Shown here piece by piece: positions 47,385 to 57,118 of a DNA stretch of 64,000 nt (position 1 is its first letter; every line of letters begins with the position of its first letter). The notes below the pieces were generated by a model, which saw only the letters and a program-made list of their open reading frames with translations, made no database searches and was not told where the DNA came from. A program made the translations under genes and the position numbers. The DNA comes from Asterella californica (lineage: Eukaryota; Streptophyta; Marchantiopsida; Marchantiales; Aytoniaceae): NCBI GenBank assembly GCA_036924285.1, contig JAYKYS010000010.1, forward strand, positions 2,790,001-2,854,000, given 5' to 3'.

Positions 47385-48190
47385 TCATGATGAAGGGGTA
47401 TCCCTTCACGACTAATGCAGAAAAGATGAAACATACATGTATCGCCCTGTCATGAAGAGGTACCCCTTCACGACTAATGCAGAAGAGACGAAACACGAGT
47501 TGTTTCACCCAAATAAGACGAAACATACATGTATCGTCTTGTAGTGAGGTGAAACATGTATGTTTCGCCTTAGAGGATTAGTCGTGAAGGGTACCCATTC
47601 ACAACTAATTCTCAGAGGACAAAACACGAGTTGTTTCGCTCAAATAGGAGAAAACATACATGTATCGTCGTGTAATGAGACGATATGTTTCACCTCATAG
47701 GATTAGTTGTGAAGGGGTACCCTTCACGAAGGCTTTAGCGAATGCTTTATCAAGGGATGATATGTTATGTTTCGCGTCTCTTGATTAAATCGTGAAGGTA
47801 ACCCTACATAGACCAAACTAATATGTTTCGTTCGCTATAGCTCACTAGTTTTCAACCAAATGAGCTGCGCATGAAATAATACCAAACAAATCAAATGAGC
47901 AATGCATAAAAAAACCAAATGAGCAATGCATCATGAAAAGACGAAACACAGGTACCCTTCACGACTAATGTCATGAGATGAAACATACATGTTTCGCTTC
48001 ATTACAAAACGAAGTAACTCATGTTTCGCCCTCTGAACGACATCTTCGACACCTTCACAGTCCGCGAAACACGTGTTTCGTCTCACCACAGACGAAACAA
48101 GCCGTGTTTCATTCTAACAAGACACCTTCCACTAATTCACAGAATGAAACATCATGTATCGCTAACTCTAACACAACGACACAGGCTGTA
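47385..48190. repeat. array of short palindromic modules (GAAACA...TGTTTC and GGTACC types)
   Basis: More than a dozen related dyads occur in 0.8 kb, on both strands: GAAACATACATGTATCG (47433, 47509, 47652 region), GAAACACGAGTTGTTTC (47492, 47617 region), GAAACATACATGTTTCG (47980 region), the perfect palindrome CGAAACACGTGTTTCG (48065 region), and blocks with CTTCACGACTAAT next to GGGGTACCCTTCAC (47390-47480, 47580-47730, 47950). Order and orientation vary. Confidence 0.8.
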
Positions 48191-48312
48191 TCGCTAAACC
48201 TTAACATCGAACAACACATGAAGACAGCGACGCATATCCTAACCTCAAACAACACATGAAGACAGGGAACAACTTGTAACTATAACACATGACAATATGA
48301 TAATTAACTTAC

Positions 48313-48468
48313 AAGACCCCGTCGTATCCTCTGCTCTCTAGAGACTCCGTCCCGCCCCGACCTCGTCCTCTTCCATCGTCTCGACCTCGACCTCGAATTG
48401 AAACTCCACCGCCAACACTACCACCACCTCCTCTCGTTTCATCACAGCGATTTTTTGAAATCGCTCAT
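48313..48468 (-). other. possible exon coding a Gly/Arg-rich (RGG) stretch
   Basis: One minus-strand frame reads TRGGGGSVGGGVSIRGRGRD and then DGRGRGRGG, followed by a strong splice donor (TCTT|GTAAGTTAATT at 48313/48312). An ATG at 48468 lies in another frame, and an 8-bp hairpin (AGCGATTT/AAATCGCT, 48446-48465) sits just after it. The frame break suggests decay. RGG stretches bind RNA in other proteins; no function is claimed here. Confidence 0.25.
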
Positions 48469-48860
48469 AGTAGATAATAAAATCTTACAACAATTCAACA
48501 ACCTCTCTACTCACCCAACCTCTCCTACTCACCTATGATCACTCTTGTCTCGTAGCCTCACTCCTCTTCTAAACTCTCCTCTCCCTTCGCTCTCTCCTCT
48601 CGAATCTCCAAAACTCTCCTCTCCTCTCTTTCTCTCCACCTTAAACCCTCTCATCTCCTTCTCCTCTCGACTCTCCTCTCCTTCTCTCTATCACTGAAGG
48701 GTATAAGGTGCTAATCAGAAGCTGGAGCAGACTTTCGATGTTGTTTTTGAGTAGTTTGTAAGTAGATCCTTGGCCTTTGTTTGGTGTATGCTGGATTCGG
48801 CTACTGGTTATAAACGTTTGCAGACTCTTCATGAAGTATAATTATAGAAGTATTCTCTGT

Positions 48861-48918
48861 TAGTTTATTTCATGCACCGTTAGTTTACTTCATGCATCGT
48901 TAGTGCACTTCATGCACC
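48861..48918. repeat. three tandem 20-bp units
   Basis: TAGTTTATTTCATGCACCGT, TAGTTTACTTCATGCATCGT and TAGTGCACTTCATGCACC follow each other, differing at a few positions. Confidence 0.88.
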
Positions 48919-49251
48919 AAACTTTAAATGCCTGCACGGCGCGATAACAAGCTAGAGGATGTCATTCCAACCGCTCATTACTCCGAGAGCCTTTTATGTT
49001 AATCTTTGGAAGTGATACTCATGATCACCAAATGTGTAACGTTTTTCTATTCTGAATCTTGATTGCTCTTTTTGTGTATTAAGATGACTTCAATTTTCAA
49101 GCAATTGGTCATCGATATTTTGTGTTTCTCTCTTCACGCTCGGCTTATTCATCACTTCCGCATTCACAGAAAATAAGAACAGCATATAGAAAAGGCGATA
49201 GATTTTATTACGAAATATTTTCAGACATCGTGCTCAAAAGATACATTTCTG

Positions 49252-50020
49252 CTACTCTAACAAGGTGCAAAATTTCTCGAGGTTCTCAATGACATCTTCG
49301 CACATAGAGAGTGCATTCTTTATTTCTTCACATGAACCCACGGTTCGGCCTTTCACCTCTGTAATATGATCTCGAACTTGACGAAACCTCGTCAATGCAT
49401 CACGGCAATGCTGAACATGATTGCTAATGATCACTATAGGTTCTTCCATCACCAATCGGTCCATGTCCCAAACAATCGACTCCACCCCAACTCTCTCGAT
49501 AGCATCGGAGATTGCTTGTGAACACCCGGGTCTACGTCCTGCGAACATTGTGCGCTCTCGATCTTTTTGTTTGAGGTCGATTTTCAGCTCCCAAAATTCT
49601 CGCAAAATAGACGACTGAATAAGTTCTTTCTGTTCTGTTCAGACAGAATGCAGAATTCCGTCGCTGTTATGCCTAAGAGTTCATTCCCAGCTTGTCACAC
49701 TGTGAAAACACCGCAGTCTTCAACTTTCAACTCCTTCGTTGACGGGTCCATCAGTGACATACCGAATCTCCAAGCTCGAACAGTAGGAGCATGAGAACAA
49801 CAACTGCTTGGAGAGTTTGCTCCAGGAGATCAGAATTCTATTTGTTTGACACTCCTCCAGCAGCTTTCAAGCATCTAGCACAAGCCTTATAAGTCATGAA
49901 ATCATTGCAACTGCGGACGATTTTCACTATCGAACATCTGATCCATCGTGGCTCTACCTTGGTCCCAATCGTTTCAGTTTCATCATAGAATTCGCGAAGG
50001 AAGAAAATCTGCATCGCCAT
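49252..50020 (-). pseudogene. small unassigned gene or gene remnant with zinc-ribbon-like pattern
   Basis: Frame 1 (50020-49838) starts with ATG and ends with FMTYKACARCLKAAGG. After a short interruption another frame reads FSCSYCSSLEIRYVTDG (about 49780). Together they give C-X2-C ... C-X2-C with YKAC and RY contexts, like the zinc ribbon in the C-terminal OB fold of replication protein A. A last frame (49605-49252) codes about 98 residues from ATG, with a helical C terminus (ISNHVQHCRDALTRF... ENLEKFCTLLE), and is followed by a poly(A)-like AATAAA (minus, near 49205). The gap between the first two frames is too short for a normal plant intron, so this may be a decayed gene. Assignment is tentative. 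Confidence 0.3.
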
Positions 50021-50367
50021 TGATAAGAATGTGTGTCGAGCACCCTAAAACTGAATGCGACCTTGCTGCGCTAAACTCGACGTACTGCACAAAACATCTG
50101 ATTGTACTTCATGGACACTATTCTAGCAATGTAACATTCTGTTGCGCAGTCCCGCTTGTCTTCCTGGGCACTAATCTAGCATTGTAACACGTCAGGCATC
50201 GAAAGCTGACACGAGTATCCGACTAGACTCGTGTCAACTTTCGAACTAAGTTACTTTAGAAAACGGACGATTTCCAGTTTGGGGTTCGATCAAGAAGATC
50301 GTCGTTAAGAGAGGGTGGATCAAGTCCGGGATTCCTTCTAGGGGTGGATCAAGTAAATTTCTGCACT

Positions 50368-50440
50368 ATATTGTATACAGGCGTGGATTTGAACCCTACG
50401 CCTTGAATCTCACTGGCTGTTTGTTCGTTCAACTATATAG
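50368..50440 (-). repeat. tRNA-like module
   Basis: On the minus strand GGCGTAGGGTTCAAATCCACGCC forms a T-arm-like hairpin with an exact B box (GGTTCAAATCC). An A-box-like TAGTTGAACGAAC lies about 35 bases upstream. No full cloverleaf. Confidence 0.35.
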
Positions 50441-50789
50441 AAGCTTCATAGAACTTCTGCACTTTTGCTTCAGAAGCAGCTTCTTCGCGTGAACGTACGC
50501 ACTGGCTTCTTCGCAGCTTCTTGGGGTTTCAAGTTCATGAACAGGACATTGCTTTTACTCTCAAGATCTTTTCTCGTCAAACTAAACATCAAACTCATTA
50601 GATACCAGCGAGCGGATATGAAGATACATTCAGTACGTTCACACACCTTTCTGCCGGCTTCGAGAATCTGGCAGGGACTGTTGTGCTACGTACTCCACGT
50701 CCATGCGATGTTCGTTCGTGAAGATCCCTCGCCATCCTAGGTACTGTAGCTGTCGTGGCTTCCAGCCCTCCTGCCGGTGAGGCTCAGTC

Positions 50790-50822
50790 AGCTTTGTCCC
50801 TGCTACCGGGAGGGACAAAGCT
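50790..50822. repeat. perfect 12-bp hairpin
   Basis: AGCTTTGTCCCT (50790-50801) and AGGGACAAAGCT (50811-50822) are exact reverse complements around a 9-base loop. Confidence 0.92.
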
Positions 50823-51035
50823 CCAGTGCGGAAACATGGCCTAAAACAAAACAAAGAAGAATAAATGTTCAGGTACATGCCAGTTCAATCAAGAACGAAA
50901 AGTGGTAGCTCTCCTTCCTAATAAGACGACGAGAGTTAATAAAAGAGGAGGTACGGTAGCTTGAACAGATTTTGCAACAAGCTGTTTGTAAGAATGTAAT
51001 CTTCTCAGACTCCGCCCAGTAGGAGAAATTAAATA

Positions 51036-51184
51036 GTGTAGTTTCAAGTACAGTTCTATGCTGCTGTAGCCTTTCCGATCGAGAACCTCTACTTTGTACT
51101 TGTGACCAGCGACTGGCAATAGACCTGCATACAACACAATACACAATACAATACAGCTGCATAGAACTGTACTTGAAACTACAC
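51036..51184. repeat. foldback with 33-bp arms (1 mismatch) and 83-base loop
   Basis: 51036-51068 and 51152-51184 are reverse complements at 32 of 33 positions. The outer flanks do not pair further for long. Size and geometry fit a miRNA precursor-like or foldback-element hairpin; no TAA-type or other target duplication is evident. Confidence 0.9.
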
Positions 51185-52890
51185 AATACAACAATACAAG
51201 ACCGGCAACAACCAGAAAAGTTCTGCAGATAACAGTTCTGTATGGATCTGTTGCATGCCACAGCCCTTTTATAGCTTTCTTTCTGTAAGTCTACGCGACG
51301 CAAGGTTTTTCACTTTGCCTCCTCACACAACTCACACTTCAGATTCCACTGTCGGGTCCTCGCGCTCGGCCTCACCAATGTTGCGTTCCCCCTAGACTCA
51401 TGGGGCGGAAGCTCTTCAAGCACCAAGATAAAAATGCAGTTAAACGAAACTTTCCATGTTAGACTGATTCCTTGCACCAGTTTATTTCGGTTCACTACAT
51501 ACGATTATCGTCACACAACATCAATAGAGAGTCAAGCTTCTATCCATCTAGATCAGATCGTACGACACTGATACTAAGGACCTTTGCATCAGTCCTTTGT
51601 CTGAGAGAATCGAAGACATATTCGTTCGAAGGGAGGAACCAATCGATCATAACTTCATGTGAAAGTCCAAGGCTCCAAGCCCACAAGCGGTACTTCCACT
51701 ATATGGGAAGTAAAGGTAAACCTCATGTCAGAAGACAAAGCTGTTCCCGCTGTGTACAGTGACTTTCTTCTAGTGATTGGTTCTGTTTGTTATGGCTTTT
51801 GCTTGTCCAGTAGCTTTGACTTGTGTGAAGAGGCAGGGTAAAGAACACGACTTATCCTCTGAAGTCCACACTGAATGCAGAGGGGAGGAGTACAGTGAAT
51901 ATGAAAGAGGACAGGGAAGAAGGGGAGATATGTGGATGAAGGAACAAAGATGACCAGATGGGAAGTCCGAGATTCAGATGTCGGGCCAGGCCCACTCTGA
52001 CCACACCGGACCAGATGAGACCACACTGCAGTACCGGTAATCGTAGGGGACGGGACCGGACTAGACCATAGTTCACCACCGTACCATAAGAAAGCTCGTG
52101 ATTCGGAGTCCTGAACCAGGCGCCGTCCTCCTCAAGCTCCTTTCCTACAGTAGTCTTTGTACAGTATGACAAGAAATTGTCCCGGTGACCGTAACTACGA
52201 CACTGTTCATAGAGTGACAGTTAAATTCTGATTTCGAACCGGATTCATAGACGGAATTTCCATTGCAACTTCCTCAGTACGAAAAGGTGAATCTGATCGG
52301 CTTTCTTTCATCCAAAAAGTCCAGCGGACTTGCGAACACATCTACGTGGCAGATTGGCAGTAGCAGAAGTCTGAAGGATTACTTATTTCATTCTTTGGGT
52401 ACAGAAGGAATGTGATGTCCTCCGGCGTTAGAATTCGCGGTGAGGGTGGTCCGGTTAGCGGAACCTGACACGGAATGGTTAGGTTAGACTGACGCGCCAC
52501 CCTGTGCCGAATGAGAACAGAACCCCGCGCAACGCCAGGCTTCCTTCGTACGAATGTGCCTTTACACACGAGAACATTCTTCATGTTTGTCTAACCTCGT
52601 CCTCTGTCATTTGTAATGGTGATTTTGTAACATGATCACCTCGTAAAGTGCAAGTGACCCGGCGGTCGTCGTGTTGTGCTGTTGATGTCGTGGACTAATT
52701 TTGAAGTTCGATGGGTTCGGCGGCTGCATAAAGAGTTTGGGAGAATTTCTAGAGGGTGGGAGGATGAAGGATTAAGGCGAGGTGTTCGAAATCGGAAAAT
52801 TGGAGCAAAATTGTCCGAATTCAGTTGCGACTTCTGCTGATTCTCCAGCACGGCAAGAAGAGGCCGCTGTCTGTTCACAGTTCGGTGCCA
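51185..52890. other. intergenic, 5' side of PYRR
   Basis: No supported gene. Minus-strand frames at 51.85-52.6 kb and 52.6-53.2 kb show no domain and partly mirror PYRR exon 1. Confidence 0.4.
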
Positions 52891-55800
52891 ATGTTCAGCT
52901 TGGCGTCTCGCGCGCTCTGCGTGCGAGCTTCTAGCGCACAAGATCCGGCTCAAGTTCCTGCCAAGCATATTTTGCGGGCTGTAGAGCTCGCAGATTCGTC
53001 TGCTGGTTTGACAGCGCCTCACCCAAATGCTGGTTGCGTAATTGCCCATGGTCCACGTGTGGTGGGAGAGGGCTTTCTCTATGCACAGGGAACGAAGAGC
53101 GCAGAAGTGCAGGCTGTGGAACGAGCCCGAGACTTGACGAAGGGAGCTGTTGCGTATTTGAATTTGGAACCTGGCGACTGCCATGGAGATGACAGTGCGT
53201 TGACGGCCCTTATACAGGTACTGTAGAATTATTCTAGATGGAGGAAGATGGGTTGCTCAGAAAAACGAGGGTTTTAGGGGCTTGCTTGTGAAGGTACGCC
53301 ACTTTTTCATGCAAGCAATTCTGAGGCCCGTATGGCGTCAACTGACAGCGTCCGTCGTGGATTCTTTCCAGGCTAAAATATCAAACGTAGTGGTTGGTCT
53401 TCGTCATCCATTGTCGCATTTGCGGGGAAAAGCAATAGAAACTCTAAGGGCTGAGGGCATAGCAGTTAGTGTGCTTGGCGAGGACCTGATAGAAGGTGAT
53501 CAACTTCAGGTGAAGCTCTAACTACTCAAGCTTTTGCTCAAAACAGATCTGGATTTGCTTTGAAGAAAGAAACATCATCAAAGGGAAATCTCTCTCTGAA
53601 GGTTACTGGAGTTATAGAATGGTTACATTGCGTGAAACTGATAGCTTTAGAACCACTACTGACAATTCAGTCCAGAGTGACTACCCTGCCAAGAGTTCTG
53701 ATCCATGCAAGACTTGAACCAAAACTGCCTCGACTTCCCTGATGCGTTGATGTTTGCTGTGGATCATGGGAAGTCCCCAGTTCATGACCAGACTTCTGTC
53801 CACTAGGGTCTTATTAGAGGTACGAGTGACACGAGTCTGTTTCGTTCTTTGAGCAACAAGGTGAGGTTGATGTGAAAAAGTCCAGTTGAAACGTGAGAAT
53901 CTCGATCACCTATCACATCCAGTATGTGGGGTTGTCTAATGTATGGATTGTTGTGTGGAGAAGCTTCCTGTTCTGGCCAAGTTTTCGTTGGTTATGTCTG
54001 TTAGTCGCTTTACAAGTCCTGCCAACACCTTTTCCTACTCTGAGTTTGTATTGTTTGTATCTATTGCTAAACTGAATTTGAAAAGCCGACCTCACATTTC
54101 ACGGATCAACTTTTCGCCAGGACTGTTAATCAGCCGGGTGCTTGCTGACTGTGCCATATGTCTTATTTGAACCTGCAGGGGATAACAAGGGCGTGTCAGT
54201 TAAGCAATGCACCTCTTCTGTGTAGAGCTGTTCAACGTATGCCGTTTTCTGTCCTCAAGTATGCAATGACTCTAGATGGTACGTTCAGTCATTCACATGA
54301 AGCTTTGATCATTTCTAGCCAATGGCTCTTTTGGTTTTAAGTTTCGACGGTCCTCATTTTGGGCGAAGTTCACTCCATTTATGAATACAAATGCACGCAT
54401 ACTTTGAAGGTTTGTATGCTCTTAATCACTATGTGCTTGTGGTCCCTCTTTAATATAAGTTGGGTCCAAGTGCCTGCAACGATTTTCCACGTAATTAGTA
54501 AGCAAAAGTATCATCAACTTGGTCCGCCCCGTCTTGTCGCAGGGCAGCGAAGGCAACACTGCAATGGTTACCGTTTGAAGGATTCGCATTGGTTTTCTTC
54601 CTTTTATCAGGTCTATCTGATTCAATCGTGATTGGGAAGTGGCTGAATGATGGATGATGATTTTCAGGGAAAATTGCAGCAAGCACAGGAGATGCTGCAT
54701 GGGTTTCAAGCTCGGATTCCCGCCGACGTGTATTCCAAACCAGGGGGCGAAGTGATGCTGTTATCGTGGGAGGCAACACGGTTCGGCGTGACAGTGAGCA
54801 CCTTCCTTCTCTTTTAACTTACGCCACATTCAGTTTACAGGAGGACTGCAGGTTAAGCGCTTCTGAAAGTAAAGTGCAGCCATTTTTCTGCTTCTTGGAT
54901 CTAGGGCCTGGCAGACGGAGCTCGTATTTGGCAGAGAAAGTTCACCTATGGGGGTCAAGATAATTGTGACGAAAAGTTAAGATACAAGATTGCTATAAGG
55001 TTTCATAGTTCTTCCATCGGCACCTTGACAATGAGCATGACATGCCCTCGACTTTTCAGTGTCATCGATGTTTAACGGATCAATGAGACTTCAGTCGGTT
55101 TGATAGGTTCGTGTTTTTGGCTTGCCTGTTCTTTTTGTCAGATCCACGCCTAACTACGCGACAAGATGGGGGCCATCTCCCAGTCCGCATCGTCATGTCA
55201 AGATGTTTGACTCTACCAGTGGATGCAAATCTTTGGAATGTTGCCAATGCACCAACAATAGTGATGACTCAGAGAGGGGCTCGCCGGGAATTTCAGTCTC
55301 AGTTGGTTGCCCGGGGTGTGGAAGTTGTTGAGTTTGATTTTCTTACTCCCAAAGCAGTGATGGATTACTGCTTCGATCGGGGATTTTTGTCTGTGATGTG
55401 GGAGTGCGGAGGGACACTTTCTGCGCCTGCTATTGCCTCAGGGGTCATTCACAAGGCAAGTGAGAAAGATGTAGAGTTGGTCTTTGCATGATAAGTTTCC
55501 TTGGTCTCTTTCCAGTTTAATTGGATCCAAGGAGCTTTCTGGAGGAGCTCGCAAGTGAATGTTAGATTACGCAGCGTCCTGAGCGTCCCATCTTGGTCGT
55601 TTTCCCCCTGAGTTACGCTGTAAGCTTTCAGTACGTAATGATCATGACAAGCCTGCTGTAGGACGCTGAGGAAAAGATCTCGGATTCTGCAGGTAATCGC
55701 GTTTGTGGCCCCGAAAATTATAGGAGGCGTGTTGGCCCCAACACCAGTCGGTGAACTAGGCATGGTAGAAATGACTCAGGCATTGAATTTGTCTGATGTC

Positions 55801-57118
55801 GCGTTTGAGCAGGTATGTATTGTTACTATCCCGCATTTTGGTGTAGTTAGGTACATTGATCAGAGATTTTCAGTTCTTCCTACAAAACGGTCACTTCAGT
55901 TGGACCTTAAACAAGTAAATCTGCTGTGAAGTGTAGATGTTTGATCTTGCTTCGGAGCTATATAGACAAAGTTATATTTCTCTATGGGTAGCTGTAGTAA
56001 GCCGATATCTGTAGATATCTGCGTTTGAATATCTTAGTAGATTTTCAGGTTTCGGCTATAGTGGAACTAGAAGATGGAAATTAATTCTCTGAAAGATAGA
56101 GCAGGAAGAAAAGATGAGCTTAAATCTCGTCCTTTTGCAGATTGGCCCGGACATGCTAGTTACGGGATTTCTGCAGCCCGTTCCCGCTTTGTACCCCGCT
56201 GTATCAGCCGCAGTTGAACTAGCACTTGCAGATTATCTTCTTCCGTCAACCAAACCACCAGCAGTGATTACCTTCTACAAAACCTGGGATCTTTACGGCG
56301 CCTTTTCCAACTTCTCTCCACATCCAATCTCTGTCCCAGATCACTCGGGAATGGAAGCAGTCTGGAACAGTGTTGAGCATTATTATCAGGTGATTACCAA
56401 CCTGTCACTGATCTACTTAAAGAACTCGTTGTCTGGACGATTTTAGGACAAAGTTAGGATTGGTACGATTGAGAACTTCCAGAATCCTGTTGCTATTCTG
56501 TGGTATTGTTAGCTTCCACAAATGTTCGTCAAAAGTACTGTTATCTTTGTGACAGGCACAAAAGTTTGTAGGAGTAGAAGATCCCCTAGCGAAAGAGCGC
56601 GTCCAGAAGATCCAGTTTGCAGCGAGTCCAGAAGAGGCAGCTCGTCTTGGTCGCTCTCTCGCAAGAGAAAGACCGGATTTGGTAAGTGGATCTACGATGT
56701 CAGTGCTTGAAGGTTTGCTCAGTTCTAGTGACGTCCTCGACGAAGTTTTCTGCTGTTATTACCGGAAGAATTGCTGCGGTTTGCATGTAGGGACTCTTGT
56801 GTCAGAGTTAATTCTCGTTTTTATGTCTTCTATCAGCTACGTCCGGACTGGGATGATGTGAAAATGGACGTCATGTATAAGGCCCTCCGTCTCAAGTTTA
56901 CCTCCTATGAATCTCTCCATAGACTGCTCCTGAATACGGCAGGATCAGTCATAGTAGAGGCCTCTCCAAATGATCACTTCTGGGGTGCTGGTAGAACAGG
57001 AGCTGGACAGAACAATCTTGGTCTGCTTTTGATGAAACTTAGAACAGAACTGACGAAAGAGTCAGACGGAAATCACAATGGTGTCCGACAGGCTGATTCT
57101 GCGGCCGTAACTGCCTAG
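52891..57118 (+). CDS. PYRR: PYRR: riboflavin-pathway reductase with inactive deaminase and NADAR domains
   Basis: Nine exons: 52891-53217, 53372-53509, 54179-54278, 54668-54793, 55142-55455, 55693-55812, 56141-56389, 56556-56681 and 56837-57118. All phases join and give 593 residues, close to the Arabidopsis protein. Deaminase-like domain (about 20-160): the zinc motifs are lost (KSAEVQAV for HAE; LEPGDCHGDDSAL for PCxxxGRTPPC), as known for plant PYRR. Reductase domain (about 175-375): FSVLKYAMTLDGKIAAS, DAVIVGGNTVRRDNPRL, WECGGTLSAPAI. C-terminal NADAR domain: YGAFSNFSPHPI, SVEHYYQAQKFVGV, HFWGAGRTGAGQNNLG. It catalyses the NADPH-dependent pyrimidine reductase step; the NADAR part is an N-glycosidase for damaged riboflavin intermediates in the family. 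Plastid targeting is likely, but the N terminus here is short (MFSLASRALCVRASS), and the frame is open upstream, so the start is the least certain point. Intron 5 uses a GC donor. Confidence 0.93.

Larger units (their letters stand above)
45400..48470 (-). other. decayed, unidentified element (candidate transposon)
   Basis: The composition changes from AT-rich to coding-like. Minus-strand frames interrupted by stops contain runs such as MDEMQEECERCRVMD and KDWTEAQV (46.7-46.9 kb) and CTTRKSIFADVRKLSISID (46.2-46.3 kb), which are not low complexity. I cannot assign a family. The palindromic array at 47.4-48.2 kb and an RGG-coding stretch at 48.3-48.47 kb belong to the same block. Ends and target duplications were not found. 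Confidence 0.3.

Noticed and set aside
47143..47526. 127-codon minus-strand frame
   Set aside because: Largely made of the palindromic module array read through; not a protein gene.
52636..53184. Minus-strand open frame of 182 codons
   Set aside because: Antisense to PYRR exon 1 and its upstream region; no domain.
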